64,000 nt of DNA from Deltaproteobacteria bacterium (GTDB lineage: Bacteria > Desulfobacterota > Syntrophobacteria > Syntrophobacterales > Syntrophobacteraceae): NCBI GenBank assembly GCA_021813685.1, contig JAKAJS010000115.1, forward strand, positions 1 through 64,000. The letters run 5' to 3'. A program made the translations under genes and the position numbers. Below, in pieces: positions 20,662-28,820 of this stretch; the first letter of the stretch is position 1; the number at the start of each line of letters is the position of its first letter. Under the pieces are notes generated by a model. That model had not been told where the DNA came from. It saw only the letters and a program-made list of their open reading frames with translations, and made no database searches.

Positions 20662-22221
20662 CTACCCCACGCGAAACTTCGCCAGTGTTCTTCCCCGGGG
20701 CGCCATGACATGAACCGCGCACGCAAGGCAGGGGTCAAACGACCGGACTATGCGGACCAGTTCGAAAGGATTGCCCTCATCTCTCACCTTTGTGCCGATA
20801 AGGGCCTGTTCGAGAGGTCCCGGCTGCCCCAGATCGTCTTTCGGGGACATGTTCCAGGTGCTCGGAACCACGCACTGGTAGCGGCTGATTCGTTTGTTTC
20901 TGATCTCTATCCAATGGCCCAGGGCGCCTCGAGCGCCGTCGACCAGGCCCATCCCTTTCGCCTCTTCCGGGACCTCATACGAGACGCACACCGCTTCTCC
21001 GGGCTTTAGCCCGAGCAGCCAGTCCCCCATCCGATCGGCCAGCACCTTGCTGCAGAGGGCGCGCGCCAGATGTCGTCCCAGTACGGAGAACAGTTCCTTG
21101 AGGCCGATTCCGGCAACCGAAAGAGCCGAATCCACTAGGGTTTTGACCTCGGGCTGTCCGGAAAGATAGCTCGTAAGAAGCCTGGCAAGAGGCCCCACCT
21201 CGTATGGTTCGCCTTCATAGCGCGGCGCTTTTACCCACGAGTAGCCCACGGCCCGATTTTCCGAGATCTCGGTCCTTCCCCGGGAAGGGTGCAGACCGGT
21301 GGTCGAGTCCTCGTACCAGGAATTGGCCACGTACTCGGCGATCTTTCCCGGATCGACCGGCCTCAAGCTCAACTCCGGAGAGACCGTTCCCGGCTTCATC
21401 AGCCGGTTTCTTTCGAGATAGTCGCCGTTGGTTCCCTCGAGGTCGTAGTTGCCGAAGGCGAGCAGCCTGCAGCAGCCGCGCCCCGTTTCGAAGTAGTCGC
21501 CATAGGCTTCGGCAATGGTGAAAACATCCGGAAGGTAGGTGTTGTCGATAAAGTCCCTGATTTCATTTAGCCGCGAAAGAAACGAAACGATCTTATCCGC
21601 CGTGGGCATCTCGGTGACGCCGCCGGGAACTATTGCGGGGTTGTGGGGGGCTTTTCCGGCGAAAATCGCCATCATCTCCTGGGCCTTGCGCCTGATCCTG
21701 AGCGCCTGTACGTAATGGCCGATCAATTCCAGGTCCACTTCGGCCGAAAAACGGTAATCCCCCTCATAGCGCGGAAAAAAGGGGCCGACTTCCCCCCGCG
21801 CGATCAGGCTCTTGAGGGACTTTAAGGTGGCTTCTTCACCATCGTATGCGGACGCCCTGGTGATATCGATAAAGTCCAAAGCCGCGAGATGATAAAAATG
21901 AAGAATATGGTCGGAAAGATGCGCCGCGCCCAGGATCAGGTTGCGAAGGAGTCTGCCGTTTTCCGGGATCTTATCGGCTATGCCGAAAGCGGAGTCGAGG
22001 GTTAGTGTGGCGGCCATGGCATGGCTCGTCGGACATACCCCGCAGATGCGCTGCGTTATATGCTGTGCATCACGGGGATCGCGTCCCTGGAGAATGAGTT
22101 CGATGCCGCGAAAAAGCGTGCCGGTGCTCCTGGCTTCTTTCACCACCCCGTTTTCCAGGCAGGCTTCGAGTTTGAGGTGTCCTTCGATGCGGGTCACGGG
22201 GTCGAATAAAATGCGGCTCAT
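20662..22221 (-). CDS. NiFe hydrogenase large subunit
   Basis: 519 aa; 'QRICGVCPTSHA' and C-terminal 'SFDPCLACAVHVMAPRGRTLAKFRVG' with cleavable tail. Confidence 0.96.
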   Translation of the reverse strand: MSRILFDPVTRIEGHLKLEACLENGVVKEARSTGTLFRGIELILQGRDPRDAQHITQRICGVCPTSHAMAATLTLDSAFGIADKIPENGRLLRNLILGAAHLSDHILHFYHLAALDFIDITRASAYDGEEATLKSLKSLIARGEVGPFFPRYEGDYRFSAEVDLELIGHYVQALRIRRKAQEMMAIFAGKAPHNPAIVPGGVTEMPTADKIVSFLSRLNEIRDFIDNTYLPDVFTIAEAYGDYFETGRGCCRLLAFGNYDLEGTNGDYLERNRLMKPGTVSPELSLRPVDPGKIAEYVANSWYEDSTTGLHPSRGRTEISENRAVGYSWVKAPRYEGEPYEVGPLARLLTSYLSGQPEVKTLVDSALSVAGIGLKELFSVLGRHLARALCSKVLADRMGDWLLGLKPGEAVCVSYEVPEEAKGMGLVDGARGALGHWIEIRNKRISRYQCVVPSTWNMSPKDDLGQPGPLEQALIGTKVRDEGNPFELVRIVRSFDPCLACAVHVMAPRGRTLAKFRVG

Positions 22222-22236
22222 GGGAATACATCTCCT

Positions 22237-23115
22237 CTATCCGGCGGCGCCAATGTTGGGCAAGGTGACATCGGAGGTTTTTTCATACAGGGGGGAGACC
22301 AGGTCGGGAAACCAGGGGCTGGCGCAGCCGATGCACATGGAGCCGCAGCCGGCACACCAGTTGATCCCGCCGTTCCAAAGCCTCACGGGGCAGTCGGCAT
22401 GCGTCACCGGTCCCTTGCATCCCAACTCGTAGAGACAACCCTCCTCACCGGGATTCGCAGCGAATTTTTTCTCGTCGTAGTATGCCCGGCGCTGGCAATT
22501 CTCGTGGACGAGCTTCCCGTAGAACGCTTTGAGGCGTCCAAACTCATCCAGTTCTTCCGGTTTGGGCAGACCGTTTAGTAACAGCCCGGCCAGAGTCCCC
22601 ATGAACCAATCGGGATGCGGAGGACACCCCGGGACGTTGATCAGGGGAGTCTCGATTCCCAGGGACCGAAAAAACCGGCTCGCGCCGACAGCCCGGCAAA
22701 CATCGGGTGCGGCGGCTGCAATGCCCCCGTAAGCGGCACATGTTCCGAGCGCGATCACCGTCCAGGCACTTGCGCCCAGTTCGGCCACTCTGTCGGCTAT
22801 CGGCACCGGAGTGGTTTGCCTCTCGCCGAGACTGCCAAACCTCCCGTTGCCACGAGTGGGTATGGCCCCCTCCAGCACCAGCACGTATCCGCCTCTATGC
22901 TCCCGGCGCGTGGTTTCCAGGGCCGTGAGGGCTTCCTCTCCGCATCCCGCCATTAAGGTGCTATGGAACCGCAGGCTCACGCGTTTTCCGGGAATGAGTT
23001 CCTCGAGCAGCAAATTTTTTATGGTGGGGCCTGCCGCATTGAGAATGGAGATGGAGCAGCCCGTGCAGCCCGCTCCCTGGAGCCAAATGAGGGGATAATC
23101 CAGGATTTTCGCCAT
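22237..23115 (-). CDS. NiFe hydrogenase small subunit, no Tat signal peptide
   Basis: 'MAKILDYPLIWLQGAGCTGCSISILNAAGPTIKNLLLEE', 'NVPGCPPHPDW', 'CPVRLWNGGINWCAGCGSMCIGC'; ATG at 23115. Confidence 0.95.
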   Translation of the reverse strand: MAKILDYPLIWLQGAGCTGCSISILNAAGPTIKNLLLEELIPGKRVSLRFHSTLMAGCGEEALTALETTRREHRGGYVLVLEGAIPTRGNGRFGSLGERQTTPVPIADRVAELGASAWTVIALGTCAAYGGIAAAAPDVCRAVGASRFFRSLGIETPLINVPGCPPHPDWFMGTLAGLLLNGLPKPEELDEFGRLKAFYGKLVHENCQRRAYYDEKKFAANPGEEGCLYELGCKGPVTHADCPVRLWNGGINWCAGCGSMCIGCASPWFPDLVSPLYEKTSDVTLPNIGAAG

Positions 23116-23213
23116 TGCCGTTCTCCTTTTCTGAAGTCCCCTCGAGGACCGAGGGAAAGGGGAACACAGCATCAAGCCATGTGACGTGAAAAAAGAGTCC
23201 TGGGAAGGTTTGG

Positions 23214-23229
23214 AGCAATTAGCATGCCA
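23214..23229 (-). promoter_or_regulatory. Predicted sigma54 (-24/-12) promoter for hydrogenase gene run
   Basis: Minus strand TGGCATGCTAATTGCT matches TGGCAYG-N4-TTGCW exactly; about 100 nt upstream of the small-subunit start. Confidence 0.8.
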
Positions 23230-23438
23230 GCAAATGCACCGCGCTGATGCTATGGAATGTCTGAGATTCCGAACACTTATAGGAACGAGAAGGGGCACCG
23301 CCCCGCCGGGGATGAAACTGGAATATGACAACCTGAAACGATGAGGGGACGATGGACGGGTAAGTCTCGCAGGGAGAACATTTCAGCGGCTCCCCCACCA
23401 TGATTCGCCGTGTCTCTCCTTCCTTTGCGGGAGGAAAT

Positions 23439-23753
23439 TTACCCTGTAAATGCGATGACGATATCTTTTTTCACCGCCATCCCCACTTCAGCCTCCACCG
23501 CTTTCATTATTGCCGTTGGAATTACACAGGCTTGGTGGAGTTTACATTTGGGAACGGACTGAAAGAGATGATTCTGTCCGAAGGCTCCCTGCATGACTTT
23601 CAGGAAATCGACTTCGGTGATTTCTTCGGCCAGTTTGGATATCTGTTTGCACTCACTCTGCAACGAAACCGTCGCCCGGTATTTTTCCGTTCGATTGACT
23701 TCGATCAGGCAGGTAAGGCCACAAGCCCCAGGTTCTACGCGAACTTTTGTCAT
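23439..23753 (-). CDS. Small Cys-containing conserved hypothetical protein
   Basis: 'MTKVRVEPGACGLTCLIEVNRTEKYRATVSLQSECKQISKLAEEITEVDFLKVMQGAFGQNHLFQSVPKCKLHQACVIPTAIMKAVEAEVGMAVKKDIVIAFTG'; looks like a conserved family (possibly DUF6951). Confidence 0.65.
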   Translation of the reverse strand: MTKVRVEPGACGLTCLIEVNRTEKYRATVSLQSECKQISKLAEEITEVDFLKVMQGAFGQNHLFQSVPKCKLHQACVIPTAIMKAVEAEVGMAVKKDIVIAFTG

Positions 23754-24057
23754 GGATCTGCTTCCTGTCAAAAGTCGATTGAAATCTGCTCCACCTGCGT
23801 CCCGAGACGCACGCGGTGAATAAAGAGAAGATAGACGATCTATACATGAATTCATATCCTAAATTGTTTTCGAGAGCAAGATTGAACCGGCTGCGCCCCC
23901 TCACAGGGGTCGTATTCTTCCGTACCCCCGAAAATCTCTTGGCGGGCTCCGCTTTCGCTATTGTCCACCCATTCCAACGGCCAACAAAACCTTGCGCACT
24001 GGTTTGGACCCACTTTGGCCGGTTCAAAGGATTTCACGCGGAGCCGAAACAAACGGT

Positions 24058-25179
24058 TCACCTGTGCTGCAACAGTGCTGTCACTCTCCCGAGCAGGCCT
24101 TGACAATCATAGAGCTCTTGCATTATCCTGCCCTTGTATTCGGCACCTTGACTCGAGACCGGTTTCCCGGCAAACGACATGTCGAAAATAGCCTGCATCG
24201 GGCTTATTTGACGGCATGTCATGAACATTGATTTTCTGGATTCGACGAAATCCTTAAAAGCTCCGGGATTTTCGAACATTGCACCTTTGTTGTAGAGTTC
24301 GAAGTTCCACATGGATGGCTGCACGATAAAGCCGCCGGTTGTTTCGAGCGGAATCCACATAGATGGTGATACCCTGGCCAAAAGCCATGCGTGATTCATT
24401 ACTGACAGGTACTTTCCGATAGTATCGGATTGCGTGATATCGTACTGGACATTTCCAACCATCAGTCTGGACTCTATTCCAGCAGTAGCCAATAAATCCC
24501 ATACATCGATCGCCATATCGACACAAACGAAGAATCCGTTACCGACATATGCATGGCTGCGATGATATGTATATACGATGTACTGGATTTTGGCATACTT
24601 CGGCAGGGACTTTATGCTGTCCCATTGATCTCCATTCGGGTCGTTATGATAGTAGTGCGAGCTGTCCATCGGCTGATCAAATTCTTCCGACAGCCTGTGC
24701 GCTGCAATCGATATGTCCCGTGAACTTTGGGTGGACGGTGGCCGATTTGTGTGGCTCACCTCGGGACTATATGCAGGCTGTCGTTGCCATTGGGCTGTTT
24801 GCCGGTCCTGCAGGACTGGTGGGGGAGCCGTATGAGTCAAAGGAGAGTTATTCGGGGGGGTTGGTTTTTGTTTCTCGTAGACGGCCTGCCTGTTCTGCGG
24901 GGTCGCTTTTGTTCTCGAATCAACTGGATCCGTCTTATGCACGCCTTTTGATGTTGCAATGTAAATGCCTGCAACAAAGAGCAATGCCACTGCGATCCAT
25001 AGATAGGTCCGGTTCGTTCCGGGCTTCTCCACGTATACTACCATTTTGGCGACATTGAGTTCTTCTTGTACTCTTTCATATTTTTCATAAACAATCCCGC
25101 ACTTGGGGCATTCCCGCGCAGAAAAGAAATCGTCATCCTTCGTCTGTCGAGCATACCCACACTTGGGGCAAGTTTGCAT
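24058..25179 (-). CDS. Membrane-anchored zinc-ribbon protein with transglutaminase-like C-terminal domain
   Basis: N-term CPKCGYARQ...ECPKCG zinc ribbon, single TM 'YLWIAVALLFVAGIYIA', then 'FFVCVDMAIDVWDLLATAGIESRLMVG' plus 'MNHAWLLA' resembling transglutaminase Cys/His core. Confidence 0.6.
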   Translation of the reverse strand: MQTCPKCGYARQTKDDDFFSARECPKCGIVYEKYERVQEELNVAKMVVYVEKPGTNRTYLWIAVALLFVAGIYIATSKGVHKTDPVDSRTKATPQNRQAVYEKQKPTPPNNSPLTHTAPPPVLQDRQTAQWQRQPAYSPEVSHTNRPPSTQSSRDISIAAHRLSEEFDQPMDSSHYYHNDPNGDQWDSIKSLPKYAKIQYIVYTYHRSHAYVGNGFFVCVDMAIDVWDLLATAGIESRLMVGNVQYDITQSDTIGKYLSVMNHAWLLARVSPSMWIPLETTGGFIVQPSMWNFELYNKGAMFENPGAFKDFVESRKSMFMTCRQISPMQAIFDMSFAGKPVSSQGAEYKGRIMQELYDCQGLLGRVTALLQHR

Positions 25180-25364
25180 TTCCACCTCCTCAGGGGGGAA
25201 AAACGATTCGCACAGCAAACCTGTCCAGCCGGAGGTTTGGCCTAAGTGCGTTACGCCTTCAAACGGCAGATTGGAAGCTAAACTTGAGTTAAATCAGTCC
25301 GGCGGCTCGATTGGAGAATTCTTGTCGTCCGAGAAGTGCTCTCGATAACTCCCTGGGCAGCATA

Positions 25365-25580
25365 ATCATGCACTGCAAACACATCGCCAACCAGGAAGAG
25401 CATCACCGATTAAGACCCTTCCGCGAGGAATTCGACAAATTCCTGAAAAAGGCGGGGATTAATATTATCAGAGTTATCTTGATTGATGGTTCCGATCTGC
25501 GACCCCTCACGGGGTCGTCTCCTTCTTTTTCGCTCTTTTCCGGGGGTATCGGCCTTGCGGCCTCAACCACCGGCTAATGG
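25365..25580 (+). pseudogene. Degenerate C-terminal remnant of IS200-like / REP-associated tyrosine transposase plus trailing sequence
   Basis: 'HCKHIANQEEHHRLRPFREEFDKFLKKAGI' resembles the C-terminal '...ENQEEHHKxxxFxEEFxxFLKKxGI' of Y1 transposases; no catalytic HUH/Tyr region present. Confidence 0.5.
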
Positions 25581-25852
25581 CTTTGATCCCTCCGGGATCA
25601 AGATCGTCTCTCTAAAAGAGCAGCACCGATGCCAGTTGCGTCGCTTGCCTCAACAACCGTGACTCCGGAGGGAGGGCGGGCTATGGCGCAGCGTTGTCCA
25701 CCAGGAGCTTTCCGGATGGAGACCAGATAGAATTTGATATTCATGCAATTTGCCTATATAAGATGAAAGGTTTGGGGGGCGGCTCTTTCTGTTTCAGGGA
25801 GGCCGGGAAATTCGGCGGTCGTGGTCCGCCAGGGGGGAGCAGGAGTTTGCAA

Positions 25853-26404
25853 GTGGAAGACAAGAGCGAAAAGGTAGATGCCAAAGTGAGGCTCATCACC
25901 TCGACCAAGAAAGGCGACGCCGGGCAAACGCGTCTATTATCGGGGGAAAGGGTCTCGAAGTCGGATCTGCGCATCGAAGCGGGCGGCAATCTCGATGAGT
26001 TCAACGCCGTGTTGGGGCTCGCTCGGTCGATGACGAAAAACGAAAAACTCAGCACCATCATCCTGAATCTTCAAAACGAATTGTTCCTATTGGGAGCCGA
26101 ACTTTCGAGCACCGATCCCGACCGGCTTGCGAGTCGCATCGAACAGGAAAATATTGCAAAACTCGAAAATTGGATCAACGAGTTGCAAGAGGAGGTGCCT
26201 CTTTCGCCCCGCTTTGTCTCACTGGGAGCCAATCCCGTGAGTGCTGCTCTCAATGTCGCGCGCACCGTCCTGCGGCGTACGGAGCGAAGTATGGTGACCA
26301 TGCAGGAAACAGCGCTGCTCGAACGAAGTGAAACGCTGCGATATGTCAACCGGTTGGGAACCCTCATCTACATCATGGCACGCTACGCAGAAAAAGTTGA
26401 ATGA
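25853..26404 (+). CDS. ATP:cob(I)alamin adenosyltransferase (PduO-type)
   Basis: 'RLITSTKKGDAGQTRLLSGERVSKSDLRIEAGGNLDEFNAVLGLAR', 'VLRRTERSMVTM', 'RYVNRLGTLIYIMARYAE'; GTG start with AGGAG RBS. Confidence 0.85.
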   Translation: MEDKSEKVDAKVRLITSTKKGDAGQTRLLSGERVSKSDLRIEAGGNLDEFNAVLGLARSMTKNEKLSTIILNLQNELFLLGAELSSTDPDRLASRIEQENIAKLENWINELQEEVPLSPRFVSLGANPVSAALNVARTVLRRTERSMVTMQETALLERSETLRYVNRLGTLIYIMARYAEKVE

Positions 26405-26708
26405 AGCGACCCTCCTTTGGCTCCGATCTCTTTTAGCCAGTAGAGGGTGCGGCCCGTCCGCAGCCTTGCCGGCTTTGCGCAAGACAACCTCACAATAGTC
26501 TCTTTTCCCGCCGAAAATCCTCCCGCGGACGATGGAAGCACTCTCTATTTTTACGATAGAATGGGTATCGATGGAGGTGTGTCCCTTGCGGCCCAAATCC
26601 GACACGTACGCTCTCTGCAGACGCTGGTCCCTGATCGTCTCTCCAATCGTCTCCGCTGTCGTCGTCCTTTGCTTTGGTGATGATTGAATACTATATGAGT
26701 ATTTTTCT

Positions 26709-28124
26709 ATGGATTATGACTCCAAACACATACTCGTCATAGAAGGCGGCAAATATATCAATCCAGATATCTGGACAGTATTGAAGGAGGAAGGGTATAG
26801 AATAACTGTTATAACTGATACGGCAAAGGCCTTGCTTGCAATCGATTCGCAGGAGTATGACCTGTTGTTTATCAATTGCGAGCTGTCTCTGCTGAGAAAA
26901 GAGGAACTATTACATGCAGCCGGTCGGATCAGGTCCGACATCCCGGTAATAATTGCCTCGGCTAACGGGATGGACTCTTTGATGGAAAAAGCGGAAAGAG
27001 CCCGATCCTTTAACTTTCTCCACGAGGTGATTGGACTTGACTCGGTTCTTGTGGCGATCCATCGGGCCTTGGAGGAGCAAGGGCTTAGACGTGCCGACAC
27101 CTTTTTCCCACAGGGCGCGGCCAATGGCTTCCGGGGAATCATCACAAAAAGCCCCAAGATGCTGCAGATGCTTCAACTGATCGGGCGCTTGTCGGATGTC
27201 GATTCCACCGTTCTCATTACCGGGGAGACGGGAGTAGGCAAAGAACTGGTTGCACGCGCGATCCACTTCACCGGTGCAAGAAAAAACAAGCCGTTTGTCG
27301 CCATCAATTGCGGCGCCCTAACCGAAAGTCTCCTGGAATCAGAGCTTTTCGGCCATGAAAAAGGATCGTTCACAGGCGCTTTCCGATCCAAGCCGGGTAA
27401 ATTCGAATGCGCCCACAAGGGAACCCTGTTTCTGGACGAGATAGGCGAGATTGCTCCCGCCATGCAGGTGAAGCTGCTCCGCGCTCTACAGGAAAAAAGA
27501 GTGGAAAAGGTGGGGGGAACCCACCCCATAGATGTCGATGTCAGGGTTATCTCGGCCACGAACCAGAATATCAAGGAGAAGGTCAACGATCACGATTTTC
27601 GAATAGACCTTTTTTACCGGCTCAATGTGATCCCGATACATGTCCCGCCGCTGCGGGAGAGGCCCGAAGATATCCCCCTTTTGATGAAGCACTTCATCAG
27701 CATGCATAACGAGAACCTGAATCGTAAAATCAGAGAAGTCACCCCGCGCGCTTTAAACCAATTGATGGATTATCATTGGCCGGGAAACGTCCGGGAGTTG
27801 GAAAACATTGTCGAGCGGGCGTTCATTACCTGCGAAAAAGATGTCATTGACCGGTTTCCCATTCCGCAGTCCTCCGAAGACCTTCCACCATCTCCCCCGA
27901 TGGATGCCCGGATGGCTGTCAATGGCGATATCCCTTTCAGCGTTGCCCGGTCGCGGCTGCTCAAAAATTTCGAAAGAGCCTACCTCCAGGAAGCCCTGGG
28001 GCGGTGCGAGGGAAACGTGACCCGAACCGCTCAAAAAACGGGCATCAACCCCAGAACCTTGTGGCGGAAGCTAAAAGAGCATGGTCTCGACCCGATGGGT
28101 TTTAAGGGCGGGAGGCAGAGATGA
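26709..28124 (+). CDS. Sigma54-dependent transcriptional activator with degenerate receiver domain
   Basis: 471 aa; 'GETGVGKELVARAIH', 'FGHEKGSFTGAF', 'GTLFLDEIGEI', Fis-type HTH C-term; receiver lacks canonical phosphoacceptor Asp ('LLFINCELS'). Confidence 0.93.
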   Translation: MDYDSKHILVIEGGKYINPDIWTVLKEEGYRITVITDTAKALLAIDSQEYDLLFINCELSLLRKEELLHAAGRIRSDIPVIIASANGMDSLMEKAERARSFNFLHEVIGLDSVLVAIHRALEEQGLRRADTFFPQGAANGFRGIITKSPKMLQMLQLIGRLSDVDSTVLITGETGVGKELVARAIHFTGARKNKPFVAINCGALTESLLESELFGHEKGSFTGAFRSKPGKFECAHKGTLFLDEIGEIAPAMQVKLLRALQEKRVEKVGGTHPIDVDVRVISATNQNIKEKVNDHDFRIDLFYRLNVIPIHVPPLRERPEDIPLLMKHFISMHNENLNRKIREVTPRALNQLMDYHWPGNVRELENIVERAFITCEKDVIDRFPIPQSSEDLPPSPPMDARMAVNGDIPFSVARSRLLKNFERAYLQEALGRCEGNVTRTAQKTGINPRTLWRKLKEHGLDPMGFKGGRQR

Positions 28125-28128
28125 AATG

Positions 28129-28167
28129 GATGTCACGGTGTGACGCCGGTGTCACAGATTGTAACAA
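28129..28167 (+). promoter_or_regulatory. Upstream activator element, copy 1: GATGTCACGGT...GTGTCAC-AGATT-GTAACAA
   Basis: Same composite element occurs at 33810-33849, both immediately after a sigma54 activator stop codon. Confidence 0.7.
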
Positions 28168-28323
28168 AGCGAAAGAACGACGTTTTTCTGCTGTTTCAGA
28201 AGCAATGGCGGAAAACGATGGCTGGATTTTCGTCCGGCGGTTGCCGGGGGCTCGGTGCGCTGTAGCCGCTTTTGGGTGCCCGGGGTGGTTCTCCGGGGTC
28301 TATTGCATCCCTGTTCGTTTGTC

Positions 28324-28339
28324 TGGCACGGAAAGTGCT
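28324..28339 (+). promoter_or_regulatory. Predicted sigma54 promoter
   Basis: TGGCACGGAAAGTGCT: TGGCACG-N4-[G]TGCT, one mismatch to TGGCACG-N4-TTGCW. Confidence 0.75.
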
Positions 28340-28419
28340 TGGGTATTTCCATAGTTTTCGAACCGTCTGTCGTGCTTGTTTGGAGTAAGAGCGAGGAGTT
28401 GTTCTGAGTTTCTTTTCTC

Positions 28420-28605
28420 TCGGTGAAAGGATCGACCTGAGGTAGAGAGCGACATCGAACAATTCGTTCGTGTAGTAGGGAAGATGGTGCAAGCCCATCG
28501 CTGCCCCGCAACTGTGAGCGGCGATCTTCGTTTCTCCTCTTCCACCTTTCTCTAAAGAGCCTGAGTGAGCGAAGATCACCGACGAGCCAGATACCTACCT
28601 GACCA
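28420..28605 (+). ncRNA. Cobalamin riboswitch
   Basis: GGGAAGATGGTGCAAGCCCATCGCTGCCCCGCAACTGTGAGCGGCGATCTTCG ... CGAAGATCACCGACGAGCCAGATACCTACCT: B12-box (GCCAG), CTGCCCCGCAACTGTGA core, pairing GATCTTCG/CGAAGATC. Confidence 0.93.
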
Positions 28606-28820
28606 GAGTGCTGTATGCTCCGAGGGGAGCGGCACTCCAACCGGTATTCCTTGTGACGTGCCATGCGTTTTGTGACCAGGGCCGCATGCGACAGCCCCTT
28701 GGGGGGGTGGCGCAGTGGCGCCGTAGAGGGCTGGAACCCCGGAGCATTCGGCGCCCGAGGTGGACGGCCGCGCTGTCCTGGCGTTCAGGATGCTCAAAAG
28801 ACAGCATGGGAGGCGTATAG

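Noticed and set aside
20662-22221. Selenocysteine in the hydrogenase large subunit
   Set aside because: C-terminal active-site motif reads DPCLAC with ordinary Cys codons and no interrupted frame.
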